Counted from the first letter of the stretch, positions 11,701-18,247 are shown. The stretch is 41,623 bases of DNA from RGIG3701 sp017403345 (GCA_017403345.1 JAFQOH010000127.1:1-41623); one strand, 5' to 3'. Numbers and translations: made by a program. The notes: generated from the letters alone by a model not told the origin.

Positions 11701-13502
11701 GTGAGTTCCAGTTTTTCAGAGAAGTAAACGAGGCATTCCTGCTTCGTGACGTTTCCTGCCGCATCTGTGACGGTGAAGACGATCGTGTTGATGCCCGGTT
11801 TCAGTTCAAAATCGTACGCATACGTTCCCTCTTTCGCCGGGGAAATCGTCTTGCCGTCCTGCGTGCAGACGACACTCTGAAGATTCGCGTCCTCTGCCTT
11901 GACGGTAAGGGTCATTTTTTCATCCTTCACGAGCATGGAGTCAAACGCATCTTTGCTCTGGTACTTAAAGTCCGGTTTGTATCCGTCGACTTCCACTTTC
12001 GGCGCCGTCGTATCGACGATGACAGAAAGCTCCGCTCCCGTTCCCTCGACCGTATTTCCGGCCAAGTCGGTGAGGAAGACCGTCAGTTCGTGCGTGCCGT
12101 CAGCAAGTTTGAAAGTGAGCTCCGTGTCTGCGATGAGAACTTTGCCGTCCTTCTCGCTGATCTGGGACTTCTCGAGCCGTTTACGCGCGGTCTGCTTTCC
12201 TTCCGCATCGTAAACCGTGATGTAAAGCCCGTCTTTCGGATCGTTCAGTGCGTCGATGAGAACGTCAGCAGCCGTCCCTTCCGCAGCAGACGCCGAAACG
12301 GTCAGCGTGACCTCTTCGGTCTTCACGACGGCAGACTCCGCCTCGGTATCCTCGGCATTCACGGCATTCTTCACCGCTGCGGCATCCACGACTGCCTGCG
12401 GGAGCACGACGTCGATCGTCAGCGTGTACGTGTTCGAGTCCATCGTGTGTTCCGGATCGTTCCACAGCTCCATCGTCAGCGTACCGTCACAGACCAGATC
12501 TTTCGGGAAAGAAAGCGTGAAGGAACCATCTTTCAGGATCGCGTAAGTCAGCGTCACGACGTCCGTTTCTGCCGCGTCTTTTGCCTGATTTTTGAGCGTG
12601 AACGTTCCATCCTTCGTCAGATCCATCTGTCCGGAATAGACCGTCCCGTCCTCCTTCGTCCAGGTGAAGATCCCGTCCTGCGCCTTCGTTTTCCCGCTGA
12701 GGACCAGATCATTCGACTCATTCGTGACGAACGAGTACTTCTGCTCTTCCACCTGTGCAGGCGTTTTGCCATTCACCTGAAAGTCATCGATCGTCGGGAC
12801 GGTCCTGATGTCCTGTGTGAGTTCCAGAGGATCCAAATAATTCGGCGCGATGACCGTGTCGAAAACATTACGGGTGATCTTTCCGCTTCCGTCCGTATCG
12901 TAAACGGCATCGTAATTGTCTTGCGAAATATCGACTCCGTAAACGTTCCAGTACGTCGAAACGAACCGGTTGTGGACGCCGTTCCCTTTGTGGACCTCTC
13001 CTAGGAGCGTGTAGTATTCTTCGCGCGTGAAGGTCCCGTCTCCATCCCCGTCGCCCGCCATGGTAAAATGCACATTAAAAGCCGCGTCTTCATTTTCCGC
13101 TGCGACCTCGAAAGTGTACATTTGTCCGAGCGTGTACTTCGCCAGGATCGACGCAACGCCATTCTCCACCTTCGACGCAAGGATCTCGACCTCTTTGCCA
13201 TCCGCATCGCGTATCGTCAGGTCCTCAACATGAAATCCGCTTCCATCCGCCGCCGCAATATTCAGAATGACACAACGATCCGACGAATCTTCAGGATCCA
13301 GACGGTTTCCAAGAATGGCTTGGAACTGGTCATCCTCTACCAGGTCATCCGCCGTAAACGAGACTGCCGAAAGCATCTGACGCGGCTCAAGCGCTTCCAG
13401 CCCGGATCTGCGCACCCGGCTGCTCACCGATCCTGTTCTGGACGATTTTGCAGAATGACTCTGATTGGACAAAAAATGAAAGAGGCTCTTTTTGGACGAC
13501 AT
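2706..13502 (-). CDS. giant LEPR-type surface protein with EF-hand loops and Ig-like modules
   Basis: A 3,598-residue protein. The N-terminus is basic and carries LEALEPRQMLSA at about residues 35-46, the export/sorting motif known from very large planctomycete surface proteins. Two EF-hand-like calcium loops follow (DGDGDGTFTREE, 151-162; DTDGSGKITRNV, 202-213), as in dockerin-like pairs. Most of the rest is bacterial Ig/cadherin-like: the strand FTVTDAAGN and close variants recur, and a longer module with an LTEEGKTLQTEGL-type start recurs near residues 600, 820, 1250 and 1730. Short tandem repeats (TETG at + 8841-8888, SVENA at + 3038-3082) interrupt it. No PEP-CTERM or LPXTG-type tail is seen. 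The ATG at 13502 has AAGGAAG six bases upstream. Likely cell-surface or adhesive; ligand unknown. Confidence 0.85.
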   Translation of the reverse strand: MSSKKSLFHFLSNQSHSAKSSRTGSVSSRVRRSGLEALEPRQMLSAVSFTADDLVEDDQFQAILGNRLDPEDSSDRCVILNIAAADGSGFHVEDLTIRDADGKEVEILASKVENGVASILAKYTLGQMYTFEVAAENEDAAFNVHFTMAGDGDGDGTFTREEYYTLLGEVHKGNGVHNRFVSTYWNVYGVDISQDNYDAVYDTDGSGKITRNVFDTVIAPNYLDPLELTQDIRTVPTIDDFQVNGKTPAQVEEQKYSFVTNESNDLVLSGKTKAQDGIFTWTKEDGTVYSGQMDLTKDGTFTLKNQAKDAAETDVVTLTYAILKDGSFTLSFPKDLVCDGTLTMELWNDPEHTMDSNTYTLTIDVVLPQAVVDAAAVKNAVNAEDTEAESAVVKTEEVTLTVSASAAEGTAADVLIDALNDPKDGLYITVYDAEGKQTARKRLEKSQISEKDGKVLIADTELTFKLADGTHELTVFLTDLAGNTVEGTGAELSVIVDTTAPKVEVDGYKPDFKYQSKDAFDSMLVKDEKMTLTVKAEDANLQSVVCTQDGKTISPAKEGTYAYDFELKPGINTIVFTVTDAAGNVTKQECLVYFSEKLELTEEGKTLQTEGLTLKYSESGELRALELYDYFTYDSGLTFSAMTSNQELVKASVGKNGLLTFDFKQTPKEGETLSAKVTVAALNALGEICTLSFTVNYVRSSLTLTVPDYVLDFKYDADAKDFDSMRAEDEELTLTVKVTNADKKEEAPEKDPEANPFKVESTLNGEPVPQAGSENGEEFTYEFQLKPGINKIVFTVTDSEGLKLTKTCWVYCDIPVELTSEGEKLQQNGFVQEWSEKAEDYETVDLSKMFTHGNDLEFKAVSSDSKVAELTIDANGILSFKYNTVPEDGQSLTADIEIEAEDRAGNKVTLKFRLTHRRNAAVISDVTVTDDYAEKSLADVEHIIAKDTLEMKGKVTAAEGRTPILNVTRNGEPAFSDVELTKSGTYGDLTYVYDAENGTFTLSITGAADGLYVFSMTESKDGQGAEAQTELQEIRVVVDTVKPGVSAKIEAPHWNSGKPELTVTAEGELNGQDAEYGAWLEIYIRNSEGLSELYARGEIDPQTGTAGELTYVDKKLPDGTYTLAVRTIDAAGNITESEGSEMEIRVDSEVPVISNADGYILNHRVGESEEFNSMLAENKTLVLVPEITEANIAEIRCTQNGTEIAPVQREDGTQAWEFTLEDGLNEIVFTVTDHAGNSASFTCLVVWENPPVLTESGILLQKYGLLLDVSAEEQKTLDLSELFSHTDELIYEADCPEEAKEWLELSITDGILHFNFLKKPKADEYFQTEITITARTAKNPSTELEFQFTCMTDCDAPRWHIDSVEGSISVPENGDPAESAFDYLLNSETISIKGKLEDASEIVSAELTILRDGQVYWSELDLLENASEELPFTYRWNAQTQEFEFRLENVEDGNYIFCITGSDILGNSSTMEAGRQEICIAVRTAAPELGATAAVIPTGDSETVVRGNPRFAVTPSGTPSEMDTQYGIWVQIFLQENKTGTETGTETGTETGTENVTETLYAQAKYDAESGTFGTLSYFLTETLADGEHTFRIQTVDAAGNILELEENLVSVTVDSTAPQLETENLNYASSDFGTYAMSDAYEPDSLYLTMEDLNEDGTYSLWVDAFDDSDVRFEITVSHETQGRTSSAISTTDIPLEYGKNIVKIQAVDAAGNSMKEPLSLMVFLNDLPEITDAGWELEADGLMQLVGSGTTKKLNLNDYFSDQKQLRFEVENLDEELGEISIQQSGTYGENLTVTFKKRPSEDEWYFAAFIEVTATDEFGETEYFTFEAVYTHDDEAPVWKNVDVEGAGYSSGMFAANGNSLTITGQIYDLSGISKAECDIVQNAGTNGEKTVVELELLENSNGAGNGFVYSYTYVKNSDGTGGRFTLTLTKTDGSPIDEGLYSFYLAGKDKKGNDSTDDGDLPEDVFDVLVDRTAPELSASMTLIQTGTSTSCVNGNPAFELAFNGSASQYGDTIQILRLVTDGDGNTSEFLYASGIYDAKTGTCSLRYPSAKLAEGEHRFVIQTVDIAGNVNRTPGELTVSIDLTVPKIIALSPQNTFVHEGRFFCLEKDFRLEVLSANAEENDRLFYSSKIDPKEAVLYDETAGIPLEYGMNALYFWLIDEAGNVSATSGNTRLNVICDSRPVLAEDAEPLADQKAAFDAENRTFAITLSKEQLLAMVADADIAGNGDALAIAFQFAQAEELAPGTIQVKAAEDESGENYVLTFLCTDLKGIEGQTVLGTISVVVRDKWGLTPADEEGVLSFRIFQTAAPVEVISDRISVTQNETGTYELDTNCIFKAGANETWKVTDFAVFVGETQEENVSLEENGHVLRWTPSAGKYGNFTLKVSAAKIGTDGSVIPDTETEYLTIAGLIEWAGFTLTAAENAKIELSEGADAFTAALSDYFTLGNAFDPAQAFGGYLVTDAEQTPSFTVEVLENEVFGWTLNEDGSRETHCTTLFAEAPVLTDGNLTFTLAPFAYGSAALTVKAAWTQGGTERTEELAIPLTVANVPSAPFAAAQDTKLSVSQQYVTVELLRGANSGADEDPADDADVLKVGELTVKSQEIAGFTVEIVSENISAPDGADGETGESSGNESQTSVRKFLVLRDAEGRQFRFEIFEGQVVISGGEPTVPGSVSIVMDRIMDADGNVLSAAQPTLWNLLDGKTAELLYTVRNSETQFASTPAALTLTFQGAPFDLTVSGTRSANEQTFESDLCAVQNLDPNVWTIESVISAEESTSGENVTWENGKFTVKAGWFGTAVMTCTMKDSRTSELHESRIALTVSNADLPPVWASDIETTDGKYIWREGVNSEAGTYSADLNDWIRDVNGGTLKFSIASQPGEGKTEIDANGILKFTANDPDFVTDGLLIQVRAVADSVDGAQTAENVFSILLVIREDLDHPEFTSVAFASGNAGFNVFDAKTVWFAVETVQYGEKEWLVQVDALDETGSVLDTMRAKVLSGAPPVSVTLETADGTQIAADPETGKFVLPLESGSAADLILKVTNTEGVSAAQTVQIRNAVSVSFSDESLNAHTETELSGEITSDVQTAQAAADIQVIPAVGSTLTAGTVLKEGAVLPTVFVLTSGAPIDYFEINENSLCTLLKDLTLTQTATLEEGSEGVVLLAVGAGSRLTAGSVIEGDGKLAVWASNMEQVKALYEAYQTAGTLLSQDVELPIPEGETVSKITLTQPGETHAVKEIVCEKTEPKCTVKYVPYQVTQDRSPIWMSVEMKSGKTFLYALRLECEKPFEIQYTLTKKQIQGDETDTLPTSETQIDAEGGTYYLTAWLKCTLPTYAQEFKDDYDGYALTGQFNFALNSNAVSDVVAGDTDTVIQSGNFWSIECTKLVFNQSELLADGTYGRIFQLKLTVTGTESLKATDFTRLDVQLYFPFSAEEPIIGIVPEPVSASQITCVSELIYPVEAAAETDAVLLATASVENASVENASVENVGMDLSGVSAFSVTVDAAAFRAAELAEAAGLEAAGITLTEDEIRNFEARQLPAESWFDESADAVLCSTVTVSETQDDAVLLRALEMNPAIQKAARELLDTAFGGELSES
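3038..3082 (-). repeat. 15-bp tandem repeat inside the giant gene (SVENA)
   Basis: On the plus strand TTCTCGACCGACGCA occurs three times in direct succession, giving three SVENA pentapeptides near the C-terminus of the giant protein. Confidence 0.85.
8841..8888 (-). repeat. 12-bp tandem repeat inside the giant gene (TETG)
   Basis: TTCAGTTCCGGT occurs four times in a row on the plus strand and encodes a TETG run between two Ig-like modules of the giant protein. A similar GSET run occurs in the neighbouring epimerase. Confidence 0.85.
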
Positions 13503-13560
13503 TTCACTTCCTTTTTACGGGATCTTCTTCCACATGAATGGCGAAATTTAAAATTTTGAC

Positions 13561-13582
13561 ATAATACTTTACAGTATTATAC
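13561..13582 (-). promoter_or_regulatory. -10 box overlapping a 20-bp perfect palindrome upstream of the giant gene
   Basis: ATAATACT, a four-base spacer and AGTATTAT form a perfect inverted repeat at 13561-13580. A minus-strand TATAAT (13576-13581) overlaps its edge, about 75 bp before the giant gene start. The -35 region is poor, so transcription may need an activator, or the palindrome may be an operator that blocks the -10. This is inferred from position only. Confidence 0.5.
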
Positions 13583-13677
13583 ACCGTCTTCTTGAAATAT
13601 TCGTCATATTTTACCAAAAATGTGAGAAAAAGTAAAAATTTCCCAAAGAATAACGTTTAGGCAAGACAGGAAAGAGA

Positions 13678-13846
13678 TTCATCCGGGAACTGCGTACCAG
13701 TTTCACCACGGAAGACACTGAAAACGCACAGAGAAACACTGACCTTAATGCCAAAAGAAGTAAAAACAGATCGCGCGAACATTTTTTAATTTTAAAAAAT
13801 CCATTTGCGTCTTTTCGTGTTTTCCGTGAAATTCGTGTCAGGGCAC
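13678..13846. repeat. dispersed intergenic element, copy A (mixed or deleted form)
   Basis: The left end carries AACTGCGTACCAGTTTCACC, nearly identical to the reverse complement of the right end of copy C. The right half, reverse-complemented, reads CCTGACACGAATTTCACGG followed by AAAACACGAAAAG, matching the left arm of copy D. The centre is an AT-rich run (about 13780-13800). Copy A thus has one end block and one oppositely oriented CACGAA block, unlike the complete palindromes C and D. Confidence 0.75.
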
Positions 13847-13856
13847 ATTCGGCCGG

Positions 13857-14870
13857 TCATCCGCGGGGATGGAATTTTTTGTGGATCGATTTGAGGCGTT
13901 TACTGTCGACGTGCGTGTATATCTGCGTCGTCATGATGTTTGCGTGGCCAAGCATCTCCTGTACCTGCCGCAGATCCGCACCATTCATAAGAAGATGCGT
14001 CGCAAAACTGTGGCGGAGCGTGTGCGGACTGATGTCGGTCCGGATGCCGCATCGGACGGCATAGCGTTTGATCAGCTCCCAGATCCTGTGCCGGTCGAGC
14101 ATCTGACCGCTTCTTGAAAGAAAAAGCAGTTCGGGTTCCTCTCCGTACCGCCTCCCGCGCTGTGCAAGAATGGGCCATTCTTCTTCGAGGTAGTTTACGA
14201 GAGCCTCCGCCGCCTGGTCTCCGATCGGCACGATACGCTGTTTGCTTCCTTTTCCCGTGCATTTGCAGAAATGCTCTTCGATGTGCACGTCGCAAAGTTT
14301 CATCGTGGAAAGCTCCGAAACACGGCATCCGGTCGCGTACAGCATTTCTAGGATCGCCCGGTCGCGCAGCCAGTTTCTGTCCGCTTCACACGGAGCTGCA
14401 AGAAGGAGTTCGACCTGCTGCGGCGTCAGGTACTTCGGGATCCTCTCCCACAATTTCTGACTTCCGAGCAGTTCGACCTGACTGTCCGCAATGATCCCTT
14501 CCAGCTGAAGATACTTAAAGAAGATCCTCAGCGCGACGATATGCCGGGCCATCGTTGCGGGAGCGAGTTCCTGGTCATGCAGCCAAGTGACGTAGGCGGC
14601 GAAATTCGAGATCCTCAGAGTCAGAAGGTCCATATCTCCAAGCCAAAGATAGAAACGTTCCAGATCCCTCCGATACGCCATTACCGAATTGTGCGCAAGA
14701 TGACACTCCCCGGAACAGTACGCCAGAAAATTCTCGAGCCACAGACGCGGATCCTGTCTCACAACAAGTTTCCTGCGCCGGGGACTGCGTTTCAAAATAC
14801 TCCCGTCCTCCAGCAAAAGACCGTCCGGCGCCGCAAGCGGATCCCTCTGCGGGAGCGTTTCTTTCGGCAT
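13857..14870 (-). CDS. tyrosine recombinase of the XerC/XerD type
   Basis: A site-specific recombinase of 337 residues from the preferred start. The start at 14870 is chosen because AGGAGG lies five bases upstream; an in-frame ATG at 14930 without such a site would add 20 residues. All catalytic residues are visible: R183 (in GCRVSEL), K207 (in GKGSK), H283 and R286 (HTLRHSF), H309 (LGHAN) and the nucleophile Y318 (IYTHVD). The SAM-like DNA-binding domain (WLENFLAYCSGECHL onward) follows an N-terminal extension of about 40 residues. It resembles chromosomal XerD more than phage integrases, but cannot be separated from an accessory Xer by eye. It lies 80 bp after the Rpn-type nuclease gene, and its 3' end abuts repeat copy A. 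Confidence 0.9.
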   Translation of the reverse strand: MPKETLPQRDPLAAPDGLLLEDGSILKRSPRRRKLVVRQDPRLWLENFLAYCSGECHLAHNSVMAYRRDLERFYLWLGDMDLLTLRISNFAAYVTWLHDQELAPATMARHIVALRIFFKYLQLEGIIADSQVELLGSQKLWERIPKYLTPQQVELLLAAPCEADRNWLRDRAILEMLYATGCRVSELSTMKLCDVHIEEHFCKCTGKGSKQRIVPIGDQAAEALVNYLEEEWPILAQRGRRYGEEPELLFLSRSGQMLDRHRIWELIKRYAVRCGIRTDISPHTLRHSFATHLLMNGADLRQVQEMLGHANIMTTQIYTHVDSKRLKSIHKKFHPRG

Positions 14871-14950
14871 ACTGCCCTCCTGTTTCGTTTTCTCTCGGCG
14901 TGAAAAACGGGAACGTTCTCTGGGATCCATACGCAGTTCCTTCCGTCAGT

Positions 14951-15943
14951 CTATTTCTCCCAAAACCGCTTCAGTTCCTCGAACGGCATACCGGCCAACG
15001 CTGACTCAAAAATACGGTCCAGACGGGCAGGATCTTCGATCTGCGAGAGAGCCGAAACCTCCAAACCAGTAAAATAAAGAGGATAGAATGCCTTCAAAAG
15101 CGCAAGGACCGACTCACGTTTTGCACGAAGCTCGCCCCGTTCGATCCCCATGCCGATCCCCTGCTGGACGCCCTGCTGATGTGCAAAGGAGAGCCGGGCA
15201 CGTTCATCTCTGGCATTTTTTTCGTAAGCGAACGCCAGTTCACGCATTTCACTGTCCGAGATCGCCGCGTACAGTTTATCGACCGCCGCGTCAAGCCCTT
15301 CCGTGTTCAGGACCATATTTTCCATTTCAGCCTCCGTTCGTTCATGGCAGTGCAGCAAAAAATCCAGCCAATTGTGCAGGGAATATTTTTCCAGTGCCCC
15401 CGCTCCATACTTTTTTTCGTATTTTTGCAGGAAGTTCGCCCATTTGGAAGCCGTCAGTTCCAGCGTATGAAGCTGAAAATCCCGAGTCAGGACAAAATTC
15501 GGATCCTTTTCTGCCGTAATGTTAAAAACATTGTGCATTTCTTCCAGCTCTCTGAAAAGCTGAAATCGAGTCAGCACGATGGAGATCGCCGGACGCAGAC
15601 GGTGGTAATCTTCACCGGAAGCGAGCTGCCCGCTATACATACGGCTCCAATAGTAAAGCATCCGGTTGATGAATGCAGTTTCTGCGTAGGTCTGGATCTC
15701 AATATCAAACGTCCGGTCCTTTTCATCCGTCGCACAAATATCGAGGACGACTTTTTTGTCTCCCCGGAACTTTTGCAGACTGAATGGATTCCGGATCCGA
15801 ACCGACGTGATCCGTTCCCGGCCGGCATCCTGCAGGATCGCATTCAGGAACGGCAGAAGACATTTTTCGGAATTTTCCGAGGAAAAAATGTACTGAAAAA
15901 TCACGTCATTCGTTGGCAAAAGCTCAAAATCATATTCCAGCAT
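14951..15943 (-). CDS. Rpn-family PD-(D/E)XK nuclease / putative transposase
   Basis: A 330-residue protein of the recombination-promoting nuclease family (PD-(D/E)XK transposase-like). Family marks are the opening LLPTNDVIFQYIFSSENSE, and the nuclease core KKVVLDICATDEKDRTFDIE followed by IQ, with the catalytic D and the E-x-Q-type motif. Then come RMLYYWSRMYSGQL and an alpha-helical tail with AHQQGVQQGIGMGIERGELR. Rpn proteins are DNA endonucleases linked to recA-independent recombination and, in recent work, to phage defence. GGAG lies seven bases before the ATG, and a strong promoter is at 15977-16005. The core looks intact, so it is probably active; no terminal inverted repeats of an insertion sequence were seen. 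Confidence 0.88.
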   Translation of the reverse strand: MLEYDFELLPTNDVIFQYIFSSENSEKCLLPFLNAILQDAGRERITSVRIRNPFSLQKFRGDKKVVLDICATDEKDRTFDIEIQTYAETAFINRMLYYWSRMYSGQLASGEDYHRLRPAISIVLTRFQLFRELEEMHNVFNITAEKDPNFVLTRDFQLHTLELTASKWANFLQKYEKKYGAGALEKYSLHNWLDFLLHCHERTEAEMENMVLNTEGLDAAVDKLYAAISDSEMRELAFAYEKNARDERARLSFAHQQGVQQGIGMGIERGELRAKRESVLALLKAFYPLYFTGLEVSALSQIEDPARLDRIFESALAGMPFEELKRFWEK

Positions 15944-15976
15944 CGCTCTTCTCCATCCTGTTCATCTCCTGAATCA

Positions 15977-16005
15977 ATTATAGTCTGCGTCCCTCCAAAA
16001 GTCAA
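15977..16005 (-). promoter_or_regulatory. sigma-70-type promoter of the Rpn gene
   Basis: On the minus strand TTGACT (16000-16005) and TATAAT (15977-15982) are separated by 17 bp. The -10 lies 34 bp before the Rpn start codon. Confidence 0.75.
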
Positions 16006-16083
16006 GATGCCGAAACAGATTTTTTCGAAAATTTCCGACTTTCCATTTCAAAAAAGTCTCTTTTATCGGAAAATTACTCTCAA

Positions 16084-16166
16084 TTGACTTTTTCCCAAAA
16101 TTTATGCAAAATTTATGCGGGACACCATTTCAGGCACTTGACTTTTTCATAAACGTCCGGTAAAAT
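16084..16166 (+). promoter_or_regulatory. two tandem sigma-70-type promoters of the oxidoreductase gene
   Basis: The better one has TTGACT at 16138-16143 and TAAAAT at 16161-16166, 17 bp apart and 57 bp before the start codon. A second TTGACTTTTTC begins at 16084, with CAAAAT 17 bp on (16107-16112). The repeated -35 block suggests duplicated promoters, the distal one weaker. Confidence 0.65.
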
Positions 16167-16222
16167 AAACCCATTGGAAACGATTCCCAACATTTTACCT
16201 TTTTCTGAAGAAAGGACCAATC

Positions 16223-17518
16223 ATGAGATCCATGACCCGCCGTCATTTCCTGCAGAGTTCCGCCGCACTCACCGCCGCATCGGTCAGCGTACCGGCATTC
16301 TGCTCCAGCGCCTCGCCCTCCAGTAAACTGAACGTCGCCGTCATCGGTCCGTGTAATCGCGGAGCCGCCAATCTTTCCGGCGTCATCGGCGAAAATGTCG
16401 TTGCACTGTGCGACGTCAACGCCCTTTACCTCGATCAGGCCTCCAAGCGTGTGCCGGGAGCCCAAAAGTACGCCGACTTCCGTAAAATGCTCGACGAAAT
16501 GGAAAAAACCATCGACGCCGTCGTCGTCTCCACCCCGGACCATACGCACGCCGTCTGCGCCTCCATGGCAATGAGGATGGGCAAGCACTGCTACTGCGAG
16601 AAACCGCTGGCGCACGACGTTTACGAGACGCGCTTTCTCCAGAACCTCGCCGCGGAGAAAAAAGTCGTGACGCAGATGGGGACCCAGATCCACGCAGGAG
16701 ACAATTACCGCCGCGTCGTGGAACTGATCCAGTCCGGTGCCATCGGCAAGGTCGCGCGCGTCCACACGTGGTTCTCCGGAGGTCCGGTCCCCAAAGTCGG
16801 CAGACCGACCGACACACCGGCGGTCCCGGACTATCTCGACTGGGATCTCTGGCTCGGCCCGGCCGCCTGGCGTCCGTATAGTCCGGGATATTGCCCCCGC
16901 GAATGGCGTCGGTACTGGGCATTCGGAAACGGCATCCTCGGCGACTTCGGCTGCCATCATATGGACCTCGCGTTCTGGGCACTGGGTCTGCGTGACTGTG
17001 AGACCGTGAATGCCGTGGGACCGCATCGCGATCCGGAAGGTGTCGTCGGCGAGATCCAGGTCGACTACACGTTCCCCGCTCGCGGAGACCTCCCGCCAGT
17101 CCACCTTACCTGGGTAAACGGACGAATGCCCGCGATCATCGATGAACTTGGGATCAAAAACGCTCCGGCAGCCGGAAATCTCTTCATCGGAACGGAAGGA
17201 ATGCTCATCGCAAACTACGATATGCACCGTCTCCTTCCGGAAGAAAAATACGCCGACTTCAAACGTCCGGAACAGTGGATCGAGCCGTCCATCGGCCACC
17301 ATGCTGAATGGATCCAGGCGTGCAAGGAGAACAAACCGGAAGCACCGACCTGCGCTTTCTCCTACGCCGGCCGTCTGACAGAAACCGTCCTGCTCGGTCT
17401 CGTTTCCTTCCGCGCGGATACGAAACTGGAATGGGACGCCGACGCTGCGAGAGTGAAGAATTCCGAACTCGCAAACGAATTCCTCTCCACTCCGTACCGT
17501 GAAGGCTGGACGCTCTAA
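16223..17518 (+). CDS. Tat-exported Gfo/Idh/MocA-family oxidoreductase
   Basis: A 431-residue NAD(P)-dependent sugar-type dehydrogenase with a twin-arginine signal (TRRHFLQSS followed by an Ala-rich stretch, residues 5-30), so probably periplasmic. Rossmann fold: KLNVAVIGPCNRGAANL, where the usual GxGxxG is replaced by GPCNRG. Family marks: DAVVVSTPDHTHA, HCYCEKPLAHD with the conserved EKP, and YLDWDLWLGPAAWRPYSP, typical of the large planctomycete paralogue group, with FGNGILGDFGCHHMDLAFWA. AAAGGA lies upstream of the ATG at good spacing. Substrates of these paralogues are mostly unknown; sugar or cyclitol oxidation in polysaccharide breakdown is the usual proposal. Transcribed from the promoters just upstream. 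Confidence 0.92.
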   Translation: MRSMTRRHFLQSSAALTAASVSVPAFCSSASPSSKLNVAVIGPCNRGAANLSGVIGENVVALCDVNALYLDQASKRVPGAQKYADFRKMLDEMEKTIDAVVVSTPDHTHAVCASMAMRMGKHCYCEKPLAHDVYETRFLQNLAAEKKVVTQMGTQIHAGDNYRRVVELIQSGAIGKVARVHTWFSGGPVPKVGRPTDTPAVPDYLDWDLWLGPAAWRPYSPGYCPREWRRYWAFGNGILGDFGCHHMDLAFWALGLRDCETVNAVGPHRDPEGVVGEIQVDYTFPARGDLPPVHLTWVNGRMPAIIDELGIKNAPAAGNLFIGTEGMLIANYDMHRLLPEEKYADFKRPEQWIEPSIGHHAEWIQACKENKPEAPTCAFSYAGRLTETVLLGLVSFRADTKLEWDADAARVKNSELANEFLSTPYREGWTL

Positions 17519-17540
17519 GATCCAGACTCTTCCAGCAAGC

Positions 17541-17582
17541 GTGTACCGGTCCGCCTCAGAACTCTCAAGCGGATCGGTACAC
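17541..17582. terminator. 14-bp hairpin between convergent genes
   Basis: GTGTACCGGTCCGC (17541-17554) pairs with GCGGATCGGTACAC (17569-17582), all paired including one G-U. No U tract follows in either direction, so it may protect mRNA ends or need a factor. It begins 22 bp after the oxidoreductase stop. Confidence 0.55.
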
Positions 17583-17611
17583 TTCAGTCCGATGAATGAA
17601 ACGTATTCTCT

Positions 17612-17998
17612 TTAATCCTCATGAAAGCGAACCAAGGTAAACAGCAGAGGTAAATTTTTTATAGGCGCAAAGCGAACAAAATAGTCCAGCGTTTCTTTGA
17701 CGATTGGATCTTTTAGGTATTCAAGTAGAAGATCCTCGAAAGTAAGTGCATACAACACGCTGTAGACACGACTGTTTGATGTCGTATCCATTTGCATTAC
17801 AAGTGATTTGAACATAAATTCCAATTTCTCATCTTTTTCTTTTGATTGTTCTGAAGTGATCGTCTTCTTGATTTTCTCATAAGCAGAGTATAAATCAGTC
17901 CGCCCGTCATCAGGAGTATCATCAGTAGAATTCACAAAATTTTCCAATGCGATCGTGAAATCGTTTTTTAAAACATCTATATCCGTACTGTTGTTCAT
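17612..17998 (-). CDS. hypothetical protein, AT-rich
   Basis: A 128-residue protein from the preferred start at 17998, where GGGAG precedes ATG by five to six bases; the in-frame ATG four codons earlier (18010) has no such site. The sequence is acidic and predicted helical, with no signal peptide or membrane span (for example DIDVLKNDFTIALENFVNS and FEDLLLEYLKDPIVKETLDY). I do not recognise a family. Base composition and codon use are clearly more AT-rich than in the neighbours, which suggests recent acquisition. It has its own promoter at 18110-18138, and its leader contains a fragment (copy B) of the dispersed element. A short accessory or immunity-like protein is possible but unsupported. 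Confidence 0.7.
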   Translation of the reverse strand: MNNSTDIDVLKNDFTIALENFVNSTDDTPDDGRTDLYSAYEKIKKTITSEQSKEKDEKLEFMFKSLVMQMDTTSNSRVYSVLYALTFEDLLLEYLKDPIVKETLDYFVRFAPIKNLPLLFTLVRFHED

Positions 17999-18023
17999 AA
18001 AATCTCCCATGATTATGAAAAAG

Positions 18024-18049
18024 GTTCATCCGGCAACTGCGTACCGGGG
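18024..18049. repeat. dispersed element, copy B (end fragment)
   Basis: TTCATCCGGCAACTGCGTAC matches the left end of copy A and, inverted, the right end of copy C; the rest of the element is missing. Confidence 0.7.
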
Positions 18050-18109
18050 GTAATTGAAAGCGACCTCGAAAAACCACTTTTTTCACAAAAGATCATACAA
18101 TAAAAAGAC

Positions 18110-18138
18110 ATTCTAATATAAAAAGAAAGCCAAGTCAA
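18110..18138 (-). promoter_or_regulatory. sigma-70-type promoter of the AT-rich hypothetical gene
   Basis: On the minus strand TTGACT (18133-18138) and TAGAAT (18110-18115) lie 17 bp apart, about 110 bp before the chosen start codon. The transcript leader would include copy B. Confidence 0.65.
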
Positions 18139-18247
18139 GGAATTTGAGCAAGAGAAGAACTTTTTTCCAAAAAAATATCAACTAGAGATCAAGTCCACTT
18201 GATTTTTTGTCAATGTTCATTACCATGGAAATCGGGCACTTCCGGAA

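Larger units (their letters stand above)
13503..13856. other. intergenic region between the giant gene and the recombinase gene
   Basis: It holds the giant gene's leader and palindromic promoter (13503-13620), then AT-rich sequence, then copy A of the dispersed intergenic element (13678-13846), which ends just before the stop of the recombinase gene. No gene or tRNA was recognised. Confidence 0.7.

Noticed and set aside
16130..17302. 390-residue minus-strand frame opposite the Tat oxidoreductase
   Set aside because: No start signal and no family; shadow of a well-supported gene. The same holds for the plus frame at 21740-22822.
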